In this document: positions 17,719-25,568 of the stretch, in pieces | How positions within the stretch are numbered: position 1 is the stretch's first letter | How the letters are laid out: each line of letters opens with the position of its first letter | From: Chitinilyticum piscinae | Lineage (GTDB): Bacteria > Pseudomonadota > Gammaproteobacteria > Burkholderiales > Chitinibacteraceae | NCBI RefSeq assembly: GCF_015223195.1 | Contig: NZ_JADFUA010000005.1 | Location: 228,896-292,895 of the forward strand | Length of the DNA stretch: 64,000 bases | Direction: 5' to 3' | The notes under the pieces: model-generated | Seen by the model: only the letters and a program-made list of their open reading frames with translations | Databases searched by the model: none | Told to the model about the DNA's origin: nothing | Program-made: the position numbers and the translations under genes

Positions 17719-19115
17719 TTTGCCGCCGGTGCAGTAATCGAGGTAAAGAACGGTCGCCCTTCACGCAGCACACGCAGCGGCATCATCTCGCCGCCCTTCA
17801 GTGCGCTCAGGCTCTGGCGCAACTGGGCCGCACTTTGCAGCTCCTGCCCGCCCACACCAGTAAGCACATCACCCGGCTGCAGACCCGCCCGGGACGCGGC
17901 TCCGGTTGCGCTACGCACCAGCAAGCCGAATTTGATGCCGAGTTGTTGCAGCTGGCGCGCATTCAACTCTGCCAGTGCCAGACCGAAACGCTCGCTCTCG
18001 CCTTGCTGCTTGCCCCGGTATTCGCGAGGGCTGGATGCATCTGCCTCTTCCATCGCTGCCACCACCAGCGATACATCGCGTGCCGACTTGTCGCGCCAGA
18101 TACCCAGCACCGCCTTGCTGCCCGGCTTGAGCGCGGTAATCACTCGCGGCAGATCCGCAGAACGGTTGACCGCCTGCCCGTTCACCTTGAGGATGATGTC
18201 GCCAACCTTGATGCCAGCCTTGTCGGCAGGTCCATCCTTTTCGACCATCGTCACCAGTGCACCGCCTTCCTTGCTCAGACCAAATCCCTTGGCGAGATCT
18301 TCACTCAGATCTTGAATTCCCACGCCGATACGGCCACGGGTGATCTTGCCGCTGGACTTCAGCTCATCCGCGATCTTGATGGCTACATCGATCGGAATGG
18401 CAAAACTCAAGCCCATGTATCCGCCAGAGCGGCTGAATATCTGGGAATTGATGCCGATGACTTCTCCGGCCATATTGAATAGCGGCCCGCCGGAATTACC
18501 CGGATTGATCGCCACATCGGTCTGGATGAAGGGCACGAAATTCTCATTCGGCAGATCCCGCCCCTTGGCCGAGATGATGCCCGCGGTAACGGTATTGTCC
18601 AGGCCGAAGGGCTGACCAATTGCGAGCACCCACTCACCGACCCGGGCCTTGGCCGGGTCGCCGATCGTCACCTTCGGCAAACCACTGGCCTCGACTTTGA
18701 GCAAAGCCACATCAGTACGCGAATCAGAACCGACCACCTTAGCCTTGAAACTGCGCTTGTCGGTCAGCTTGACCGTGATTTCGTCGGCATCGGCGATCAC
18801 ATGAGCGTTGGTCAGAATGTAGCCACTGCTGTCGATAATGAAGCCTGAGCCAATACCCTGGACAGTCCGTTCCTGCGGCTGGCTGCCACGTGGCACCGGC
18901 ACCGGCAACCCGAAGCGCCGGAAAAGATCAAACATCTCATCGTTATCGCCGAACCCGGCATTGACTTTCTGTGTGCCACTGACGGCAATATTGACCACTG
19001 CACGCCCTTCCCGCTCGGCGAGCTGGGCAAAATCAGGCAGCGCCACCGCCGGTGCCGCGTGCGCAGCGCCCAGCAGACCAGTCAGCAACAGTCCGGAAAG
19101 AAAACTCTTCAGCAT
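17715..19115 (-). CDS. degQ: Do-family periplasmic serine protease (DegQ/MucD)
   Basis: This protease and chaperone degrades misfolded envelope proteins. The 466-residue product has a signal peptide (MLKSFLSGLLLTGLLGAAHA), catalytic His in ILTNAHVIADAD, Asp in SRTDVALLKV, Ser in INPGNSGGPLFNM, and two PDZ domains (IGVGIQDLSEDLAKGFGL and LQQLGIKFGLLV regions). ATG at 19115 is selected because GAGAGG lies six bases upstream; longer starts lack a signal peptide. It is the mucD gene of the rpoE-mucABCD cluster and probably under RpoE control. Confidence 0.93.
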   Translation of the reverse strand: MLKSFLSGLLLTGLLGAAHAAPAVALPDFAQLAEREGRAVVNIAVSGTQKVNAGFGDNDEMFDLFRRFGLPVPVPRGSQPQERTVQGIGSGFIIDSSGYILTNAHVIADADEITVKLTDKRSFKAKVVGSDSRTDVALLKVEASGLPKVTIGDPAKARVGEWVLAIGQPFGLDNTVTAGIISAKGRDLPNENFVPFIQTDVAINPGNSGGPLFNMAGEVIGINSQIFSRSGGYMGLSFAIPIDVAIKIADELKSSGKITRGRIGVGIQDLSEDLAKGFGLSKEGGALVTMVEKDGPADKAGIKVGDIILKVNGQAVNRSADLPRVITALKPGSKAVLGIWRDKSARDVSLVVAAMEEADASSPREYRGKQQGESERFGLALAELNARQLQQLGIKFGLLVRSATGAASRAGLQPGDVLTGVGGQELQSAAQLRQSLSALKGGEMMPLRVLREGRPFFTSITAPAAK

Positions 19116-19125
19116 CGTCATCCTC

Positions 19126-19611
19126 TCAATGGGTTGCACAATCCGAACGCCCGCCACAGCGGGCCGCACAGCCGGCACCGCCACCCGTGGCCTGAGCAGC
19201 AACACCGACAATCGATGGCTCCAGACGCTCGGCAGCCGAGCGACGAAAGCGCAAAACCAGAAATCCCGCGATCAGGCCACATGCCGCGCCAAGCAACGCC
19301 CCCCAGCCGGCATGAATCAGCGAACCCAGCAAGGCTCCCGCCAGCAGCAGCAGCAGCGGTAAACCGTAGGCCCACAAGGCTGATTTCAGCAAGGCATCTT
19401 CCGGAACCGCGACAAACACCAGCTCACCGGGTTGCGCACCGGCGTCGTTGCGCACGCGAAACTCCTGCGCGGCATTGCCGAACATGCGGCTGATTGACAC
19501 GGATTTGCAACCGGTCTCCGGATCACAATGTCCACAGGGCGAATGCGGGCGGATTTTAACCCACGCATAGGCGCCATCGGCTCGGCTTACCTGCGCTTCG
19601 GTCTCGATCAT
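19126..19611 (-). CDS. rseC: SoxR-reducing/RseC family protein
   Basis: RseC is an inner-membrane protein of the sigma-E operon, also linked to SoxR reduction. The 161-residue protein starts MIETEAQVSRADGAYAWV, with the cysteine cluster PCGHCDPETGCKS, then two adjacent membrane segments (about residues 79-97 and 102-121), and a C-terminal tail rich in Cys, Gly and His (GCAARCGGRSDCATH). The cysteine-rich tail could bind metal. It sits between rseB and degQ. Confidence 0.9.
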   Translation of the reverse strand: MIETEAQVSRADGAYAWVKIRPHSPCGHCDPETGCKSVSISRMFGNAAQEFRVRNDAGAQPGELVFVAVPEDALLKSALWAYGLPLLLLLAGALLGSLIHAGWGALLGAACGLIAGFLVLRFRRSAAERLEPSIVGVAAQATGGGAGCAARCGGRSDCATH

Positions 19612-19654
19612 AGAAACAATCTCTTAAGGCAAGATGAATGCAACCGGCTGATGC

Positions 19655-20623
19655 CTAGCGCGGATTGAAGGCAGCAGCGAACTGTCGAACCGTATCACCG
19701 GGAACTTCCCCAAGCACGGTCACAGTCTGGCCCGGCATCTGCCGTACGTACAGATACAGCGCCCCTTGGCGCGCCAGGCCGGGAGCCAGCTTGACCTCGG
19801 ACGGATCAAGAAATACCGAGACAGTAACCAGCCCGTCACTGTAGACCAGCTGCTGGACTTTCCGGCCTTTCTCGCCTTGCGGTGTGCGTACGACCTGCTT
19901 TTGCAACACGAACCCCGAGGGCAGGTCACGAATCTGCCACTGTGAATCCAGTCCGGCCTGCAGGGGGCGGCCTTCGCTGGTTTCAATCTGGACCGGATGC
20001 ACCGGATTGACCGGCTTGAGCAGTTTGCGATCAAAACCGCTACCCAGCCGCAACTGCACAAAACTGAAGGTTTCGACCGGCTCGCGTCGCGCCCCAAGCA
20101 TCATGCTTTTCAGCAAGAGACCACTGCCTTCGTGAATCCACAGCCGGTGTGGATAACGCAATGCATCCTTTGGATCAAGCTGGTATACATCCGCATCCAG
20201 CCCTGCTACACGCTCGCGACCCAGCTTGCGCAACTGGTAGCTGGCCAGCACATCGCCAACGCGATGCGTGAGCCGCGGAAAGAAACGGGATGTCGCAGCC
20301 CGATCCAGCACCAAGGCTAGCGAGGTATCCGCATGGAACATATGGTATTGCTGGCCTGTACGCACATACTCCCGAGCAGGACCATCCAGGGACTCGCAGC
20401 GCTCCATCTCCTGGCCTTGCTCGGCCAGTTGCACGATGCGGAAGTTTTCGACCAGATCCCCGTGCTGGTGCATGAACACCCCATCGAAGGAGGTCTGCTG
20501 CGCGGCCTTGTTGACGCGCTCGATCAGGCGGGTGGCCTCCGGCGCGGTGAGCAACTCGGCAGCAGCCAGTGAACTGGCCATCAGAAACAGCGAGAGCAGA
20601 ACGAGAGGTTTGCGGATCATCAT
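19655..20623 (-). CDS. rseB: Sigma-E regulatory protein RseB/MucB
   Basis: RseB is a periplasmic protein that binds the anti-sigma factor RseA and shields it from proteolysis until lipid or LPS signals appear. The 322-residue protein has a signal peptide (KPLVLLSLFLMASSLAAA), the LolA-like first domain with TSFDGVFMHQHGDLVENFRI, and a C-terminal MucB domain with LPSGFVLQKQVVRT. ATG at 20623 is chosen; the frame also allows a TTG one codon earlier. It follows rseA by nine bases. Confidence 0.92.
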   Translation of the reverse strand: MMIRKPLVLLSLFLMASSLAAAELLTAPEATRLIERVNKAAQQTSFDGVFMHQHGDLVENFRIVQLAEQGQEMERCESLDGPAREYVRTGQQYHMFHADTSLALVLDRAATSRFFPRLTHRVGDVLASYQLRKLGRERVAGLDADVYQLDPKDALRYPHRLWIHEGSGLLLKSMMLGARREPVETFSFVQLRLGSGFDRKLLKPVNPVHPVQIETSEGRPLQAGLDSQWQIRDLPSGFVLQKQVVRTPQGEKGRKVQQLVYSDGLVTVSVFLDPSEVKLAPGLARQGALYLYVRQMPGQTVTVLGEVPGDTVRQFAAAFNPR

Positions 20624-20632
20624 CAAAAGGTC

Positions 20633-21145
20633 TTAGTGCGCAGCTTCGGGCTGGAAGGCCAGCTGCATAGGTTCTGCGGCCGAAAGCGGACTGTTGGCGG
20701 CCTCGCGATGCGCGGACAGATAGGCACGCACTGCCTCCGGGTCAACCTGGGCAGTCACCACCGGCTCGGATACCACGGCCAGCGGTGCAGGTGCCGGGGT
20801 CAGCGGGCGATACAGCCCCTGCCACAGCGCAACCCCGATAAATGCGACCGACGCTGCCGCAGTGAGCGGCACCAGCAAGCGACGCACCGGACGGGCGCGC
20901 CGCAAGCGCTGTGGCGCAACCACCACCGGCTCAGCATGCAGCCGTGACGTGAATGCCGCCATGAAATCGGGGGAAAGCAGCGGGTGGCCATGCTGGCTAT
21001 CCTGCTGCATATGCCATTCGTACCAGGCTGTCTGCATCTCGCCGGATTGCAACAGCTCGCTGATCACAGCCTGCGCCTGCGCGTTGTCGAGTTCGCCATC
21101 CATCAGCGCGGAGAGCCGTTCATTCGTAGTGGCCTGATTTGTCAT
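20633..21145 (-). CDS. rseA: Anti-sigma-E factor RseA/MucA
   Basis: RseA holds RpoE at the membrane and is cut by DegS- and RseP-type proteases during envelope stress. The 170-residue protein has the N-terminal sigma-binding domain (TNERLSALMDGELDNAQAQA, WYEWHMQQD), one membrane segment near residues 82-102 (LLVPLTAAASVAFIGVAL), and a periplasmic tail. Two ATGs are possible, 21154 and 21145; the second has AGAAGG at better spacing. It is directly downstream of rpoE. Confidence 0.9.
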   Translation of the reverse strand: MTNQATTNERLSALMDGELDNAQAQAVISELLQSGEMQTAWYEWHMQQDSQHGHPLLSPDFMAAFTSRLHAEPVVVAPQRLRRARPVRRLLVPLTAAASVAFIGVALWQGLYRPLTPAPAPLAVVSEPVVTAQVDPEAVRAYLSAHREAANSPLSAAEPMQLAFQPEAAH

Positions 21146-21159
21146 CTTCGTCATCCTTC

Positions 21160-21786
21160 TTACCAGCGCTTGTCGCGCCCCACTGCCGACAGCAGCGGAC
21201 GCAAGCGCGCTGCAATTGCCTCGCGCGCCCGGAAAATGCGCGAACGCACCGTCCCGATCGGGCAGTCCATCATCGAGGCAATCTCTTCATACGACAGCCC
21301 TTCCATCTCGCGCAGCGTGATCGCGGTGCGCAATTCTTCGGGCAAATCCGATACTGCCTCATTCACCGTAGAGACAATCTGCCGGTTGGCGAGTTCCGTT
21401 TCAGGCGTATGGTAATCCGGTACTAATGCCGCTGCATCCAAAGTTTCACCGTCTTCGTCGGCAACGTCACCCACCAGACTGGGCCGGCGCCCCTGCGCCT
21501 GCAGGTGATTCTTGGCGGTATTGAGCGCAATGCGGTATAGCCAGGTGTAGAAAGCGCTTTCGCCACGAAAATTAGCCAGCGCGCGATAGGCCTTGATAAA
21601 GGCCTCCTGGGTCACATCCTCGATTTCCGCCGGATCACGGATCAGGCGCGACAGCAGCCGGGCAATGCGGCGCTGGTATTTCACCACCAGCAACTCGAAA
21701 GCGCGCTGATCGCCGGACTGGGCCCGCTCGACCAGCAGGGCATCCGCATCACGGGCAGACGGGGGATTTTGCATCGGAGAGTCCAT
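21160..21786 (-). CDS. rpoE: RNA polymerase sigma-E factor (RpoE/AlgU)
   Basis: RpoE directs transcription of envelope-stress genes. The 208-residue protein has sigma region 2 (RAFELLVVKYQRRIARLLSR, DVTQEAFIKAYRAL, YTWLYRIALNTAKN) and region 4 (LREMEGLSYEEIASMMDCPI). The N-terminus is uncertain: ATG at 21786 gives a length near the usual 190-200 residues; ATG at 21774 is possible. The gene leads the rse-degQ run and is divergent from nadB, as in Pseudomonas. It is likely autoregulated, but no clear sigma-E promoter was found upstream. Confidence 0.94.
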   Translation of the reverse strand: MDSPMQNPPSARDADALLVERAQSGDQRAFELLVVKYQRRIARLLSRLIRDPAEIEDVTQEAFIKAYRALANFRGESAFYTWLYRIALNTAKNHLQAQGRRPSLVGDVADEDGETLDAAALVPDYHTPETELANRQIVSTVNEAVSDLPEELRTAITLREMEGLSYEEIASMMDCPIGTVRSRIFRAREAIAARLRPLLSAVGRDKRW

Positions 21787-21826
21787 TGATCGGGCTCTAG
21801 ACCATGTGTGGAGTGACAATATTCCA

Positions 21827-21855
21827 CAGATAGGGCCGCCATCCTCATTTTGCAA
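21827..21855 (-). promoter_or_regulatory. Possible sigma-70-type promoter of rpoE
   Basis: On the minus strand TTGCAA and TATCTG are 17 bases apart, about 40 bases upstream of the chosen rpoE start. A short inverted repeat (TGTGGA...TCCACA, 21807-21828) overlaps the start-side region. A match this loose can arise by chance. Confidence 0.4.
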
Positions 21856-21927
21856 GCCCCGCCCCGCACGGACAGCGCAACACCGCCTCTGCTAGAATCC
21901 GCCTTCCACGCAGCAAGGGAGCGCACG

Positions 21928-23520
21928 ATGCACCGTTTTGACACCCTGATCATCGGCTCCGGCCTCGCCGGCATGACCATGGCCCTGCAACTGGCCGAAA
22001 CACGCCAGGTTGCACTGGTGACCAAACGCGCCCTGCGCGACGGCGGCAGCGGCTGGGCACAGGGCGGCATTGCCGCCGTGCTCGACGATGCCGACAGCGT
22101 CGAAGCACACATCCGCGACACCCAGATTGCCGGCGCGGGCATCTGCGATGAAACAGCCACCCGCTTCATCGTCGAAAACTCCCGTGCAGCCATCGACTGG
22201 CTGATCGAAATGGGCGTTCCCTTCACCCGCGACAGCCACGGCGAAACCAGCTACCAGGGCTATCATCTGACGCGCGAAGGCGGCCACAGCCACCGGCGCA
22301 TCATCCACGCTGCGGACGCGACCGGTGCCGCGGTAATCGACACGCTGGCCGGCAAGGTTGCCGCCCACCCGAACATTACCGTGCTCGAAAACCACATCGC
22401 GGTGGACCTGATTACCAGCCAGAAACTGGGCCGCGAGGAAAGCCAACGCTGCTACGGCGCCTACGTGTATGACAAGTCAGCCGACCGGGTCGAGACCATG
22501 CTGGCGCAACAGACCGTGCTGGCCACCGGCGGCGCCGGCAAGGTCTATCTCTATACCACCAACCCCGATGTGGCGACCGGCGACGGCATCGCCATGGGCT
22601 GGCGCGCGGGCTGCCGGGTCGCGAACATGGAATTCATCCAGTTCCATCCGACCTGCCTGTATCACCCGCACGCCAAATCCTTCCTGATTACCGAAGCGGT
22701 GCGTGGCGAAGGCGGCATCTTGCGCCTGCCCGACGGCACGCGCTTCATGCCGCAACATGACGAACGCGCCGAGCTGGCACCCCGCGACATCGTCGCGCGT
22801 GCCATCGACTTCGAAATGAAGAAAGGCGGCTACGACTGCGTGTATCTGGATATCTCCTACAAGCCTGCCGCCTTCGTGAAGGAGCACTTCCCGACCATCT
22901 ACCAGCGCTGTCTGGAACTGGGGATCGACATCACCAAGCAGGGCATTCCGGTGGTCCCGGCCGCGCATTACACCTGCGGCGGACTGGTCACCGACATGGC
23001 TGGCCGTACCGATGTGGCCAGTCTGTATGGCATCGGCGAAGTCGCCTATACCGGCCTGCACGGTGCCAACCGCCTCGCCTCCAATTCGCTACTGGAATGC
23101 ATGGTGCTGGCCAAGGCTGCCGCCGCCGACATCGGCGCACAAACCAGAATACCCCTGCCGGAGGTGGCCGAATGGGACGAAAGCCGCGTCAGTGATGCTG
23201 ACGAAGAGGTCGTGATTTCGCACAATTGGGACGAACTGCGACGCTTCATGTGGGATTACGTCGGCATCGTGCGGACCACCAAACGCCTGGAGCGCGCACA
23301 GCACCGCATCGCACTGCTGCAAAGCGAAATCGACGAGTTCTACAGCCACTTCCGTGTGAGCAATGATCTGATCGAACTGCGCAATCTGGTCCAGACTGCC
23401 GAGCTGATCGTGCGCTGCGCCATGGCGCGCAAGGAAAGCCGCGGCCTGCATTTCAGCCGTGACTATCCGGCAACCATGACTCAGGCTCAGGCCACCGTAC
23501 TCAAGCCGGCAAGCAACTAA
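21928..23520 (+). CDS. nadB: L-aspartate oxidase
   Basis: NadB oxidises aspartate to iminoaspartate with FAD, the first step of NAD synthesis. The 530-residue protein has the FAD fold [32 protein letters not shown], the active-site region THRxEGGH-like [41 protein letters not shown], and [16 protein letters not shown], plus a helical C-terminal domain. ATG at 21928 has AGGGAG seven bases upstream. Its partners nadA and nadC are not in the window. It is divergent from rpoE, a conserved arrangement. Confidence 0.97.
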   Translation: MHRFDTLIIGSGLAGMTMALQLAETRQVALVTKRALRDGGSGWAQGGIAAVLDDADSVEAHIRDTQIAGAGICDETATRFIVENSRAAIDWLIEMGVPFTRDSHGETSYQGYHLTREGGHSHRRIIHAADATGAAVIDTLAGKVAAHPNITVLENHIAVDLITSQKLGREESQRCYGAYVYDKSADRVETMLAQQTVLATGGAGKVYLYTTNPDVATGDGIAMGWRAGCRVANMEFIQFHPTCLYHPHAKSFLITEAVRGEGGILRLPDGTRFMPQHDERAELAPRDIVARAIDFEMKKGGYDCVYLDISYKPAAFVKEHFPTIYQRCLELGIDITKQGIPVVPAAHYTCGGLVTDMAGRTDVASLYGIGEVAYTGLHGANRLASNSLLECMVLAKAAAADIGAQTRIPLPEVAEWDESRVSDADEEVVISHNWDELRRFMWDYVGIVRTTKRLERAQHRIALLQSEIDEFYSHFRVSNDLIELRNLVQTAELIVRCAMARKESRGLHFSRDYPATMTQAQATVLKPASN

Positions 23521-23524
23521 ATAC

Positions 23525-23585
23525 GCTGGTGGGTATTCGATTCAGGCAATCATTTTCCCTGATCCACAGGCGGATACCCACCAGC
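23525..23585. other. Long-range inverted repeat at convergent nadB/ygfX ends
   Basis: GCTGGTGGGTAT (23525-23536) is exactly complementary to ATACCCACCAGC (23574-23585); the right arm lies inside the end of ygfX. The 37-base loop and absence of a T-run make this an unusual terminator, if it is one. Confidence 0.45.
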
Positions 23586-23981
23586 ACCGGCTACCGACCA
23601 GAGCAGCCACACCCGCCACTGGCGCAACACCTCAGCGCTGGCCGAATCCGGCCAAAGCACCAGACGCACGCGTTTTCCCCGCGCCGGCTGCAGCACCAGC
23701 ACCAGCCAGGGTGGCTGCACCAGACTACTGCCAAGCACAGCGCAACACTCCTCACCCCGCCCCGGCGTGACCAGCAACACGCCATCCTGCGTAACCCGCA
23801 GCCGATAGGGCGGCAGGCGTTGCGGCGCAGTCAGCAAGCCGTGAACGGCAATCAGCGGCAACAAGGTCAGCGGCCATCCTGCCGGAACCGCCAACAAGCT
23901 GGCCAGCGCCAGCAGATGCGCCGCCAGCCACCAGTAGCGCGCCTGTCGCGACGGGCGAAGCACCAGCTCGGGTGGCAACAT
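23550..23981 (-). CDS. ygfX: YgfX-family membrane protein (CptA-like)
   Basis: YgfX in enterobacteria is the partner of SdhE and has been described as a toxin acting on the cytoskeleton. The 143-residue protein starts LVLRPSRQARYWWLAAHL, has two close membrane segments (about residues 15-47), and then a beta-rich part (YRLRVTQDGVLLV, RVRLVLWPDSAS). These traits and its place next to nadB and rpoE fit the family. No sdhE gene is adjacent here. The ribosome site is weak and the protein may be translated from the preceding SIMPL gene. Confidence 0.7.
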   Translation of the reverse strand: MLPPELVLRPSRQARYWWLAAHLLALASLLAVPAGWPLTLLPLIAVHGLLTAPQRLPPYRLRVTQDGVLLVTPGRGEECCAVLGSSLVQPPWLVLVLQPARGKRVRLVLWPDSASAEVLRQWRVWLLWSVAGAGGYPPVDQGK

Positions 23982-23995
23982 GGGCGAATCAGGTC

Positions 23996-24712
23996 TTACT
24001 CAACCTGGATCGCACCACTGATCTGTACCGCCAGGCGTGACTCTCCCGAATCGATCGGCGGCGGCGCAAACCCTTCGGCAGCTGGAGCCGCCATGGCCTT
24101 CATGCGCATCGGCACCGGCGGCATCGCGCCACCGGTATTAACGCTGACATTTACCAGTTTCCAGCGCTGCCCCAGCAGGCTTTGCTGCAGCAACTGCGCT
24201 CGCTGGCGGAACTGCTGCATACCCTCTTCGATCAGCTGGTCTTCGGTCTTGCGGCGCGTTTCGTCCGAAACTGCATAATTTACTGCTTCGATCTGCAAGG
24301 CCAATCCATTGGCCTGCGGCTTCTGCAGCTCGCCGATCAGCCTGGAGAGTGCCGTAAAGTCACTGGACGACACCCGCACTTCACCACGACTGCGCCAGCC
24401 ATCCGGCTTGCCAGTCTTCGGGTTGTAATTCGGATAGCTACTGTAGGACGTCCCACGGGATTGCACCGGTGCCGTCTGTTTGATCTTGCCCAGCGCCACT
24501 GTCAGTGACTGGTTGATCCGCTCGGCCAGCCGGCTCGGATCGGCGTCACTGGCCTCGACGAACAAGGTGGCCATGGCCTGGTCATTGCTGACCTCGCGCG
24601 CCACGGTGGTTTCAAAATTCACGACATTGTAGAGCGGCGCCTCGGCGGCTACGGCCGCAGCCGCTAGCAGTGACGACGCCAGCAGCACAGCAGAAACAGG
24701 CAATCGGATCAT
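23996..24712 (-). CDS. SIMPL (DUF541) domain periplasmic protein
   Basis: The 238-residue protein has a signal peptide (LPVSAVLLASSLLAAAAVAA) and one SIMPL domain with NFETTVAREVSNDQAMATLF, SSSDFTALSRLIGELQ and YAVSDETRRKTEDQLIEE. SIMPL proteins (YggE-like) are periplasmic or outer-membrane proteins tied to oxidative stress or, in channels, oligomerisation; the exact role is unknown. It lies 12 bases after the unknown gene at 24725 and 14 bases before ygfX. Confidence 0.85.
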   Translation of the reverse strand: MIRLPVSAVLLASSLLAAAAVAAEAPLYNVVNFETTVAREVSNDQAMATLFVEASDADPSRLAERINQSLTVALGKIKQTAPVQSRGTSYSSYPNYNPKTGKPDGWRSRGEVRVSSSDFTALSRLIGELQKPQANGLALQIEAVNYAVSDETRRKTEDQLIEEGMQQFRQRAQLLQQSLLGQRWKLVNVSVNTGGAMPPVPMRMKAMAAPAAEGFAPPPIDSGESRLAVQISGAIQVE

Positions 24713-24724
24713 GAGGAACCTCGC

Positions 24725-25084
24725 TCAGTGGTAGGAATGATCAGCCGGGGTGTTGTGGATTTCGTCGGAAACCGCATCCATTACCCCCAAATGGATTTCC
24801 ACATCGAACCATTCCCAGAACAGCTTCAGGCTGCGCTTGGGAGGCCAGAGGGATTCATCCGAAACCCAGGAAGCCAGCTCCATTTCGAACAGGCGGTCAG
24901 CCACATCGTCAATAAACGCGATACCATCTTCCGGCTCCCGCGCTTCGGGAATCATCACGACAGTACAGTCGCTACGAACTTCATCGAGCGTAAGCACCAC
25001 ATCATTGCCGGGCAACTGGTTGAGCCAGTCCAGAAACGCTTGCTTGGGACGCAAAATGGCGGCGGAACGATCAACGATAAACAC
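24725..25084 (-). CDS. Conserved hypothetical protein (119 aa)
   Basis: The soluble, acidic protein is similar to a small conserved family in proteobacteria whose function I do not know. Characteristic parts are KQAFLDWLNQLPG, the acidic IAFIDDVADRLFEMELASW, and WPPKRSLKLFWEWFDVEIH. A GTG start with GGAG upstream gives this N-terminus. It appears to begin the SIMPL-ygfX transcript. Confidence 0.75.
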   Translation of the reverse strand: MFIVDRSAAILRPKQAFLDWLNQLPGNDVVLTLDEVRSDCTVVMIPEAREPEDGIAFIDDVADRLFEMELASWVSDESLWPPKRSLKLFWEWFDVEIHLGVMDAVSDEIHNTPADHSYH

Positions 25085-25171
25085 GGCAGCAAATCTCCAC
25101 TAAAATCAGCCTGCAGATAGTAACCCAGTCGGACCGGACTTGTCCGGCCCGCCACCGCGACACAGCAAGCA

Positions 25172-25504
25172 ATGACGACCAATACCCCTTCCAGCCGCCC
25201 GGTCAACTGGCGCGCGGCCATCATCCTTCCCGGCAACCCTCAGCCGATGCACGGCCGGATTGCCGAACTGAGCGACAAGCAGCTGATCGCCTTCTTTCCG
25301 CACAGCATCCATGCGAAAGAATGCCGCCTCTATATCGACATGCCCGACCCGGACCACAAAAGCGCGCACTGTTATCTGGACTGCAAGGTACGGATCACTG
25401 CCCAGACTCTGGCCGGAAAAATCAGCGAGTTCCGGGTCTTCATGCAGATCACCGAACTCAAGGACGAACAGCGCACCTTACTGAATCGTGCGCTGCGCCT
25501 CTAA
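25172..25504 (+). CDS. PilZ-like domain protein (degenerate)
   Basis: The 110-residue protein has the strand pattern of a PilZ domain: WRAAIILPGNPQPMHGRIAE, LSDKQLIAFFPHSIHAKEC, LYIDMPD, CKVRITAQTLAGK, FRVFMQITELKDEQRTLL. The c-di-GMP motifs RxxxR and DxSxxG are not well kept, so it may not bind the nucleotide. It stands alone and is convergent with rnr. The ribosome site is weak. Confidence 0.6.
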   Translation: MTTNTPSSRPVNWRAAIILPGNPQPMHGRIAELSDKQLIAFFPHSIHAKECRLYIDMPDPDHKSAHCYLDCKVRITAQTLAGKISEFRVFMQITELKDEQRTLLNRALRL

Positions 25505-25568
25505 TACCCAAGCACGTATTAACCCCAAAGACAAATCAGAAAAACTCTTCGGGAACATACGCCAGCAA

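Noticed and set aside
21807..21828. Short inverted repeat TGTGGA-N10-TCCACA between rpoE and nadB as a sigma-E or repressor site
   Set aside because: Six-base arms are weak evidence, and no sigma-E -35 (GGAACTT) accompanies it.
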